From positions 1 to 14,433 of the forward strand of contig JAKISY010000112.1 in the NCBI GenBank assembly GCA_021648365.1: a DNA stretch of 14,433 bases. Reading direction: 5' to 3'. This document shows positions 6,665 to 14,200 of this stretch, piece by piece. Numbering within the stretch: position 1 is the stretch's first letter; the number at the start of each line of letters is the position of its first letter. The notes under the pieces are model-generated. The model was not told the DNA's origin. It made no database searches and worked only from the letters and a program-made list of their open reading frames with translations. The position numbers and the translations under genes were made by a program. Source of the DNA: Verrucomicrobiales bacterium (lineage in GTDB: Bacteria; Verrucomicrobiota; Verrucomicrobiia; Verrucomicrobiales; DEV007).

Positions 6665-9447
6665 TTGATTTCCCTCTTACATTGCAGGTTGTTACGGATG
6701 CGAAGTCTGCTGAATCAGCGGGTCTTTGGATGATCCCTGGGGGTGATCCTGCGGTATGGTTGGCCGAGATTTGTCGCTGGCCTGTTGATCAAACACAGTT
6801 GGAACTCTTCATCTTGCCGGCAGCGCATTCTCCTGTTACGCCCGCAGCGTTGTTGGTGGTAACACCTGAGGCACTTATGATTTCAGCGATTCCTCACGCA
6901 TTACCCTGTCACCGTATTTTCAATAAGCTGGCGATCCTATCATGCACTCAGCTCCGGCACCCCATTATTAAAGCTGACGAGGAAATATTGGTGCCTCATG
7001 ACTTTGCTTTCCTGCATCCAAGCTTGGGCTTGATTTCTTTTGAAAAAGAGGACGCGCTGACGTTAGAGGATTTACTCAAAAGTCCAGAAATTAGTAGCAG
7101 GAATTGGTCTATGGCTCATCCCGGAGAACCGTTGTCATTAGGGCTTCAGGGGGTCAGTGTGATTTTGCCAGACGATCCAGAAAGCATGATCGAGCAAGGC
7201 CAGGAGGACATCGGGTCAGAAAATCCAGATGATCTGCCTAAGCGTGCTGGAGAAAGTTTATTAAGCAATACGCTTGCTGATCTCGTAAACTTACCTAAGG
7301 ATACTTTTTTTAAAGGGGTGCAGAAATTCACCAACTTTTTCCCGCAAACTTCCCTTACACCAACTTGGGTCAACCACCTCGAAGACTGGGCAGGGCGTCA
7401 CATTTCTAAATTGTCTTCATCGCAGAATCGGGAAATCACTCGTCTGCTCGATCTGCTAAAAAACGATCCCGAGAAGGGTTTGAAGTTTGCCCTGCCGCTC
7501 GGGGATCATGGGCCGCAAAGTCGTGGCAGCGCAGGGGCGGGAGGGGGACTGGGGATGCGTAATGTGAATTTCAATTTGAGTAGCTTGTTTAATAGCGGTG
7601 GAGCCATTGCCTCTTGGATGCTTGATCCTGTCGATTATGCTCAACTCACTGGTGCGTATCGAAGTGCCGCGAACCGTGAAATCCAACTCGGGCGTTTTCG
7701 GCGGGCGGCTTATATTTTTGCCAATCTGTTAGGGGATTTTTATTCGGCTGCCAACGCTTTGCGGCAAGGGGGGCTTTTCCGAGAGGCTGCCGTGCTGTAT
7801 GAGAAAAAGCTAAAAGACCCTCACGCGGCTGCGGGTTGTTTTCGTGAGGCGGGATTGACTGAGGATGCCATTCGGCTGTATGAAGAGATCGAGGATTTTG
7901 AAGCGCTTGGGGATTTGTATGCCAAATTAAATCGGTCTGAGGAAAGTAGGCAGTCTTATGAAGATGCGATTAGCCACTATTTGAAGTCTAACCATCCGAA
8001 GGAAGCCGCCCGGTTGGCAAGACAGCAGTTCGATGATGATCAACGGGCTTTGACCATTTATCGAGATGCTTGGCCTAACAGTGGAGAGGCAGCTGCCTGT
8101 CTTCGTGAGGAATTTAAGTTATTGGAAGAGCTTGAGAGGCATGCGGAAGCCTATCGTCGTATCGTGAGTCTGCGAGACAGTCCGCTTCCAGCGCCCAAAT
8201 CAGTAGTTTTGTGTGACCAGTTGACGTCGCTCAGTCGTTCCTATCCTGCCCAGTCAGTGGTCGAACTAGCCGCTGACACCGTGCGAGTGGTGGTATCCAG
8301 AAATACAGGTGGGGGACGAAGCCACTCGGTAGAATTACTGAATAAATTGCCCAAAGTAGAACCTAACGACCTGTTGTTGTTACGCGATGCAAGGCGTTTC
8401 AGTGAGCGATTGACGCCTGCGCGCGCGCCAGCGGCGCCAGGTTTGACCGGTAAAGGGAAGGTTAAATTTGTCCAGAGTGATGCCGGTTCTTTTTCGGGAG
8501 GATTTAGTTGCTTCAAGGCAATCTCTGGAGCAGGAGGCATAGCTTGCATCGGGGGAGGGGCAGACAAAAGCACCTTCCGTTTGGTTTTTGCTGATTACGC
8601 AGACGGTTCTCACCCCGGTTATTTTCACTGTGAAGATTGGCCAGATTATCCTGAGCCTAATCAGAAAGTGCCCTTTATTTTTAATAAGAGCAAAAATTCA
8701 GGCCAGCCGTCGAGGTTTATTCTTTTAGGGGAATGGTCGGTTGAGACGCTTTTTGGGGGAATCGAACCAAGAACTTTTAATACTGCAGGCAGCGGTTCAT
8801 GCGTGATTGAAAATACGATGAGTCAGGATGGCACAGTGATCGGCATGTGCATTGCTGAAGATACCGGGCTTCTGGTGAAGCTAAGTTATGCTGAGGACGA
8901 GCTGTATCTTCGCTGGTTCAAAGATGCTGGACAAATGACCAGTAGTCATCATGTGGCAATGCTGCCTAGGGAGGAGATGGATTTGATCCATATTCAGGTG
9001 CATATGATCGCCACCAATGAGCAGGTGTTTTTTTCCATAGGGAATCATCTTGGGCGCTTTTATCGCGGTGTGGTTCAATGGTTCGAGTTGCCATCAGCTG
9101 TTACGGATTTGGCGGTCACGCCACCGCACACACTGCTTCGTCTGGCGGTAGGAATGGATCGGGGGGCGGCGCTGGTGATGGGGGATGCTCACTGGGGACA
9201 ATTTGAGGTATTCGATGATGAACTAGAACAGGCTAGAGTCACGTTTACTAAAAGCGCAAAGCTCATAGCCGTTGGCTTGGGACGAATCGAATGTGTTTCG
9301 GTAAAAAATATGTCAGTGGTGCCGCAATTTTCCAGCCACGAAAAGCAGTTGATACCAGTGTCGGTGCTGTCAGGTATCAATTGTGACGGCTTTCATATCG
9401 TCTCAGCAGATGAGATAGTGACCTACAAGCTGGAGCAGAAGCTTTGA
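6661..9447 (+). CDS. Large accessory protein with alpha-solenoid and second beta-propeller-like region
   Basis: Last gene of the operon, 928 residues, no signal peptide or membrane helix. Residues 1-170 form a mixed N-terminal domain with a GLWMIPGGDPAVWLAEICRW segment, similar in style to bpX-type domains in MoxR-vWA-propeller cassettes. Residues about 195-280 are helical. A Gly-rich hinge (284-297) precedes a TPR-like alpha-solenoid (about 325-530) with repeated A-x-x-x-(Y/F) helices such as AAYIFANLLGDFYSAANAL, EAAVLYEKKLKDPHAAAGCF and DAIRLYEEIEDFEALGDLY. After a proline/alanine linker (587-595) comes a beta-rich region (about 600-928) with blade-like repeats, probably a second propeller. 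Solenoid and propeller modules usually bind proteins, so a scaffold or target-recognition role is likely, but this is inferred. GTG 6661 is supported by a strong ribosome binding site. It ends 7 bp from the convergent regulator gene, with no clear terminator between. Confidence 0.85.
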   Translation: MIDFPLTLQVVTDAKSAESAGLWMIPGGDPAVWLAEICRWPVDQTQLELFILPAAHSPVTPAALLVVTPEALMISAIPHALPCHRIFNKLAILSCTQLRHPIIKADEEILVPHDFAFLHPSLGLISFEKEDALTLEDLLKSPEISSRNWSMAHPGEPLSLGLQGVSVILPDDPESMIEQGQEDIGSENPDDLPKRAGESLLSNTLADLVNLPKDTFFKGVQKFTNFFPQTSLTPTWVNHLEDWAGRHISKLSSSQNREITRLLDLLKNDPEKGLKFALPLGDHGPQSRGSAGAGGGLGMRNVNFNLSSLFNSGGAIASWMLDPVDYAQLTGAYRSAANREIQLGRFRRAAYIFANLLGDFYSAANALRQGGLFREAAVLYEKKLKDPHAAAGCFREAGLTEDAIRLYEEIEDFEALGDLYAKLNRSEESRQSYEDAISHYLKSNHPKEAARLARQQFDDDQRALTIYRDAWPNSGEAAACLREEFKLLEELERHAEAYRRIVSLRDSPLPAPKSVVLCDQLTSLSRSYPAQSVVELAADTVRVVVSRNTGGGRSHSVELLNKLPKVEPNDLLLLRDARRFSERLTPARAPAAPGLTGKGKVKFVQSDAGSFSGGFSCFKAISGAGGIACIGGGADKSTFRLVFADYADGSHPGYFHCEDWPDYPEPNQKVPFIFNKSKNSGQPSRFILLGEWSVETLFGGIEPRTFNTAGSGSCVIENTMSQDGTVIGMCIAEDTGLLVKLSYAEDELYLRWFKDAGQMTSSHHVAMLPREEMDLIHIQVHMIATNEQVFFSIGNHLGRFYRGVVQWFELPSAVTDLAVTPPHTLLRLAVGMDRGAALVMGDAHWGQFEVFDDELEQARVTFTKSAKLIAVGLGRIECVSVKNMSVVPQFSSHEKQLIPVSVLSGINCDGFHIVSADEIVTYKLEQKL

Positions 9448-9454
9448 TCACGAT

Positions 9455-10660
9455 TCACTCCAGTGGTCTTACTTTTTCCTGCCATTCTTCGCTTTTGGCT
9501 TCGCCTCCAGTGTTGTCTTGGTATTTGGTGCGATAGGCAAGGGGAGTGTCCCCTGTCTTACGTTTGAAGATGATGGTGAAATATTTAGATTCGGTATAAC
9601 CTGATCTTTCACCTATCTCTGCTACGCTTAGTGTCGTGGTGCGTAGTAATTGTTTGGCATTCTCAATCCTCACTCTGATCATTTCTGCTTTGGGCGAGTG
9701 TCCGACGATTTTTTTGAAGCGAGCTAACAAGGTATTTCGCGATAGGGGAATGCTGCTTAAAAGTTGCTCGATGCTCACATTCTGGCAAGCGTGGCCACGA
9801 ATGATTTTGATAGCTTCTTTCACATGCACATCACTGATTGATAGGAGATCGCTGGATTGTCGAATAACCACTCTACGTGGTTGCAATAAGTTGAGAGAGG
9901 GAGGAGTTTCATGATTTCGAATCATACGAGTGAGTTGGCTAGCTGCTTCGTAGCCGATGTTATCCAGATTGATGTCGATACTAGTGAGTGGAGGTGTGGA
10001 CAGGTTGCAAAGGAATGGATCGTTATCCACACCGACGATTGCCACATCATCAGGCACAGCTAGTCCTGCTCTCAAGCAGGCATCAAGCAACTGCAGACCA
10101 CGGTCGTCGTTGCAAGTCATGATGCCGATAGGTTTGGGGAGGGCATTGAGCCATTGAATCAAGTGCGTTTGTTCGGCGTCCCAGGTTTTTTTTCCTTTAG
10201 CGTGTTGATAGCTTTCGCAGCTATAGCCATAGTTCTCTATAACTCGAGTAAACTCCACTGCACGCATATCCATATAAACGTATTCCGTCGGCGGGGTTCC
10301 ATAGAAGGCAAACCGACGATGCCCCTGTGCAATTAAATGGTCTGCTGCCAGCTTTACGATGGCGTAGTTATCGATTCCTACGATGGGTAGCTCAAATTGC
10401 TTGAGCGAGATTCTCATGTCGATGATCGGCAGCCCTTTGTTGATGGCTACTTCGGCGGTAAGCGGGTTGTCGGTGCGCAGCAAGATCCCGTCACCTTGCC
10501 AGCTTTCAAACTCGGCAGAAGGGGGCGAGTCGAGCGTATGAGTTTTGCAAAATACGGACCAGGGTTCGCATTCTTGTTGGTGGCGAATGACGCCGCGCAG
10601 CAAGCCTCTCCCGTATTCTCGTGAAGTTTCGAGTAGTAGTGCGATGCGCAAGAGTGACAT
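9455..10660 (-). CDS. XylR-like transcriptional regulator (LacI-type sensor plus AraC-type HTH)
   Basis: A 401-residue DNA-binding regulator. Residues 1-275 form a LacI/periplasmic-binding-protein sensor, starting RIALLLETSREYGRGLLRG, with GIDNYAIVKLAADHLIAQGHRRFAFYG in the middle and AIVGVDNDPFLCNLSTPPLTSI near its end. Residues about 277-380 form two AraC-type helix-turn-helix motifs, including SVAEIGERSGYTESKYFTIIFKRKTGDTP. Such hybrids, common in Verrucomicrobiota and represented by E. coli XylR, sense a sugar and activate sugar-use genes. The reading frame stays open another 115 codons upstream, to 11005, but that stretch crosses DNA repeats and has no domain character. The ATG at 10658-10660 gives the usual length and the usual N-terminus, so I chose it; its ribosome binding site is weak. 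The gene is divergent from the secreted beta-helix protein, its likely target, though this is inferred from position only. Confidence 0.92.
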   Translation of the reverse strand: MSLLRIALLLETSREYGRGLLRGVIRHQQECEPWSVFCKTHTLDSPPSAEFESWQGDGILLRTDNPLTAEVAINKGLPIIDMRISLKQFELPIVGIDNYAIVKLAADHLIAQGHRRFAFYGTPPTEYVYMDMRAVEFTRVIENYGYSCESYQHAKGKKTWDAEQTHLIQWLNALPKPIGIMTCNDDRGLQLLDACLRAGLAVPDDVAIVGVDNDPFLCNLSTPPLTSIDINLDNIGYEAASQLTRMIRNHETPPSLNLLQPRRVVIRQSSDLLSISDVHVKEAIKIIRGHACQNVSIEQLLSSIPLSRNTLLARFKKIVGHSPKAEMIRVRIENAKQLLRTTTLSVAEIGERSGYTESKYFTIIFKRKTGDTPLAYRTKYQDNTGGEAKSEEWQEKVRPLE

Positions 10661-10791
10661 GTTTGCGAGTTTATATGGTGTTTGTGCATGAGGGAAGGAA
10701 AATAAATGAGGGATTTGAACCACAGCGTAGCGGAGACAGCCGGAGGATACTACCTGAAGGCAAATTTGAAAATACATCGGAAATCGGAGGT

Positions 10792-10855
10792 CAACAGTCG
10801 TTACTCGCCAATCAAGGAGGGGAATGGATTGGCGATTGATGAATAGCGATTGTTG
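10792..10855. repeat. 64-bp imperfect palindrome / hairpin
   Basis: The inner arms TCGCCAATC (10805-10813) and GATTGGCGA (10827-10835) pair perfectly around a 13-base loop. The outer arms CAACAGTCG (10792-10800) and CGATTGTTG (10847-10855) pair with one wobble. Unpaired bulges of 4 and 11 bases separate the two stems. It could fold in the regulator's 5' leader if transcription starts upstream of it, or be the core of a small mobile repeat. No T-run follows on either strand, so it is not an obvious terminator. Confidence 0.6.
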
Positions 10856-10881
10856 AGCCGAAGAAGTGAATCGGAATGCAA

Positions 10882-10929
10882 TGGAACCGTAACGAAGTGG
10901 AACCGTAACGAAGTGGAACCGTAACGAAG
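10882..10929. repeat. Three perfect tandem copies of a 16-bp unit
   Basis: TGGAACCGTAACGAAG is repeated exactly at 10882-10897, 10898-10913 and 10914-10929, followed by the partial start TGG. Sixteen is not a multiple of three, and no gene covers it once the regulator start at 10660 is accepted. Perfect identity suggests recent slippage expansion. The last copy merges into copy B of the larger repeat. Confidence 0.9.
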
Positions 10930-11078
10930 TGGAGATAGCCGGAGGCAAATAGCTGGAGGCAAATACTCGAAAATAACACAGCTGGAGAGTAATGTTTGAA
11001 AGCAAAGGAGTTAGATTGTCGAAATTTAGTGTAATAAAGTTAACAAAATTTGCGGCGCTGAGGGTTTATATTTTTTAT

Positions 11079-11089
11079 TTGACGGTCAA
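11079..11089. promoter_or_regulatory. TTGAC-N-GTCAA palindrome, candidate operator
   Basis: A perfect 5+5 palindrome around one central base, 112 bp before the ATG of the secreted-protein gene, in AT-rich DNA. It could be a regulator binding site, and the TTGACG could also act as a -35 box, though the best -10 at usual spacing is poor. AraC-type domains more often bind direct repeats, so linking it to the neighbouring regulator is speculative. Confidence 0.3.
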
Positions 11090-11201
11090 TTAAATTAGCA
11101 GTGAAAAATTGGAGTTTTTATGTGAGAAGTTGGGTTGTTTTTATCGGTGGTATTGTAGTAGAAGTGAAACCAGAATATAAAATCATCAAAAAAGAAGAGT
11201 T

Positions 11202-14200
11202 ATGAATGTGAAATCAAATTTTATGAGAGCACTCATTTTTTGCAGTTGCCTCTTTATGGCGGCTGTAAGTTTAGAGGCTCAAACCACTTTAGTTAACCCA
11301 GAATGGGAGTTCTTTGATGATTTTGAGGGAGCTGTTGATAATAGTTTCTGGTCAGGCTCTGGAGTTTACATGAGTTATGGCGTAGATCGAGCTGATGCAA
11401 CGAGCAAGGTCTTAGAAGCAAGGTATGTCCCCAACAGCGAGGGGGCTGGCGATTCGTGGTCGGAATATGATTTCCTTCTTGGTATTGATGCCGTGCAGGT
11501 TGAGGTCAGCTTTAGGATGTTTACACCTGCAGATTATGTGCCGATTGAATTGAATCATAAATTTTTCTATTTGTATTCTGGAACCTATGGTACCGCTGCG
11601 GGAAATGTTGTTGTTAGTGCCGAAGCTACTTCGGGCTATTCATTCATTAATGTAGGAGTAGATGGTATGAATTATGGATGGTCTCGAAATCCAAGTGGCA
11701 CAGGAGGTCCCCCCTATTTTACAGGAGCAGGTTGGGCAGAGTATCAAATATTTTTTGAATTAGCTACCGAAGAAGGAGATTTTGGTTATTATGAAATATA
11801 CAAAAATGGAGAATTAATTATATCGACCAATTCAGATTTGGTATCTAGTTGGGAGCATGGAGTACCCTCCAATAGGATGCTTGCCTTTTCTGAAAGAGGC
11901 AATTTTTTAAATAAAGGAACCCTTCTAGGCTGGGCAAATGGAGCTACTGGAGGCGGCTTTCTTGTCGATACCAAATTTTTGATAGACGATTTTAGAATAC
12001 GCGCCAATTCTGTACACGGTCCAACAAGCAACGATTTACCACAAACCAATGAGTTGACCGTTGATATCACCGGCAACGGTAGCGTCTCCGGAGCGGGTGA
12101 ATACACGGAAGGCGAGGAAGCAACGCTAAGCGCAACACCTGATCCGGGCTGGCAATTTGATGGTTGGAGTGGTGATCTGACGGGGAGTGTGAATCCTACC
12201 GCCATCACCATGGATGGTGATAAGACGGTGACGGCTGGGTTCAGTGAAATAGTAACTGGCAATATTTACTGGGTGTCAAAAACTGGTAGCGATGACAATG
12301 GCGGCAGCAATGCGACGGATGATGCTTTTTTGACTATTCAAAAAGGCATCAGTATGGCAACACAACCAGGGGATATTGTTAATATCGGAGCTGGAACTTA
12401 TATCGAAGATACTGAGGCGAGCCCACATACGACAAAAGCTCTCTGGTTCACACCTGACTATGGAAGTTTAGGGCTGGACTATAACGGAACGGCTGAAAAC
12501 CCTATCACTATACAAGCTGCTCCAGGTGATGAAGGGCAGGTCATTATTGATAGCGAAATGAAGCGTCTCGGATTGGTCACCAGAAATTATGATTATGTGC
12601 ATATCAAAGGGTTGACCTTTATAAACAACTTTATTATTGGCATAGCATCTTATGGGCAAGTTGAAAACGCAGTAGCCGATGAGTCACGAATGGCTATTGG
12701 GATTGTTGTTGAGAACTGTTATATTTATAACACATACGGTCCAGGCGGAAAAAATTGTGCCGCAATCGGCATGTGGGGATCTAAAGATTGGATTGTTAGG
12801 AATAACAAACTGGAAAAAATCAAAACTGGTTTTTCACAAAATGCGAACGGCATTCAAGCCTTCGGAGTTATCAATGCTCTTGTAGAACATAATGACATTT
12901 CAGATACTCAAAATGGTGTTTATTGGAAAGATCATTATGTTACAGATCTTGCTACACGGGGAAAAGTTTTCACTTCGGAAGTTAGATACAATAAAATAAA
13001 TGTAACGGGTAGGCCCGTTTGGGTTGGCATTAGGGGAACAAATTCCCCAGAGTCAGGAGACAACTATATACATCACAACATTCTTTATGGGCATGGAGCT
13101 AATGAACAAGGCGGTGTGAGTATTGAAATGGGTGGTGCTTATGCGCAAAGTGGCGATATGCGGATTGAGCACAATTTGATAGATGGGGAGGGTATTGCAA
13201 ATTCTAGGGGAATTAAGGTTGATGCATCCAGGAACATCACGCTAAAAGGAAACATAATTATTCGCACCAGAGTAAACGCGGAATATATAGCTTGGAACTC
13301 AGCTTCGGCATTAGGTAAAAAGCCCGTTCTAAATGTTTCAGATTATAATATCTATAACACTTTCAATACGATAGTCGGTGCAGACACTTATGGTAGCGGG
13401 TCTCAGAGCTTTTCTACATTAACTCCTTGGCAAGCGGCGCTCAGTGCTCAGTTTGTATCGCTTAATGTCGATAACCCAGATGCTAATAGCATTACTGAAA
13501 CTCCAGGGAACTTATTCGATAATTTAAACGACAAAAACTATATCTATAAAACAGGATCACCCGCCATTGGCATGATGCCCGACGGTAGCAATGCTGGGCC
13601 CTATCAATTTGGAGATGAAGTCATTGGGTTGTTGCCACTATGGCCTGGGGGGGCACCGTCTTTAACTAATGAGTTGACCGTAAACACCACCGGCAACGGC
13701 ACGGTATCCGGAGCGGGTGATTACGCAGAAGGCACGGAAGCAACGCTAAGCGCCACGCCTGATGCGGGTTGGCAATTTGATGGTTGGAGTGGTGCTCTTA
13801 CTGGGAATACGAATCCAGCCACTATCACTATGGATAGTGATAAGACGGTGACCGCGACTTTCAGTGTGGTGAGCTATTCGCTCGGAATAAGCACAACAGG
13901 CAATGGCAGTGTGACTGGAGCGGGAACTTACGACAGTGGCACCGAAGTGACACTGAGCGCTACGCCCGATGCTGGCTGGGAGTTCAGCGGCTGGAGCGGA
14001 AGCCTATCTGGCAATAGTAACCCTGCCACCATCATCATGGACGAGGTTAAATTGGTGACGGCGACTTTTGTCAAAACGCAATACACGCTGACCGCTAACA
14101 CGGTTGGTAACGGTAGCGTGACTGGAGCAGGCACTTACGATAGTGGCGATTTGGCAAGTCTGAGTGCTACTGCCGATGCTGGCTGGGAATTTAGCGGCTG

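Larger units (their letters stand above)
10717..10977. repeat. Pair of diverged ~60-bp direct repeats
   Basis: Copy A (10717-10775) and copy B (10916-10977) share the order GAACC, GGAGA, AGCCGGAGG, CTG-x-AGGCAAAT and GAAAATA at matching spacings, with scattered substitutions. Copy B itself contains a 14-bp tandem pair, AGCCGGAGGCAAAT at 10937-10950 and AGCTGGAGGCAAAT at 10951-10964. The copies flank a long imperfect palindrome. This looks like an intergenic repeat element rather than coding DNA. Confidence 0.65.
10661..11201. promoter_or_regulatory. Divergent regulatory region between the regulator and secreted-protein genes
   Basis: A 541-bp region with no gene. It must hold the promoters of both divergent genes. 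The half next to the regulator (10717-10977) is filled with direct and inverted repeats; the half next to the secreted-protein gene (10990-11201) is AT-rich and holds a TTGAC-N-GTCAA palindrome. I could not find a -35/-10 pair good enough to call for either gene. Confidence 0.55.

Noticed and set aside
9430..9463. CTGGAG/CTCCAG inverted repeat at the convergent junction
   Set aside because: A six-pair stem with a 22-base loop, with the T-run separated from it by 10 bases; not a convincing terminator.
10700..10745. tRNA-like T-loop wording (GGTTCAAATCC) on the minus strand
   Set aside because: The flanking bases do not form a T-stem, and no acceptor, D or anticodon arms can be found nearby.
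10661..11005. In-frame extension of the regulator gene by 115 codons to an ATG at 11005
   Set aside because: It crosses tandem and inverted repeats, has no domain character, and XylR-like proteins normally begin at the segment encoded from 10660.
11241..11252. Lipoprotein signal (cysteine in LIFC or CSC) in the secreted protein
   Set aside because: The residues before either cysteine do not fit a lipobox, and a normal cleavage site follows at SLEA.
11789..12262. Minus-strand open frames over the secreted-protein repeats (also 13928-14134 and 14135-14320)
   Set aside because: They are antisense shadows of the repeat modules and share their period; the plus-strand frame has a signal peptide and recognisable domains.
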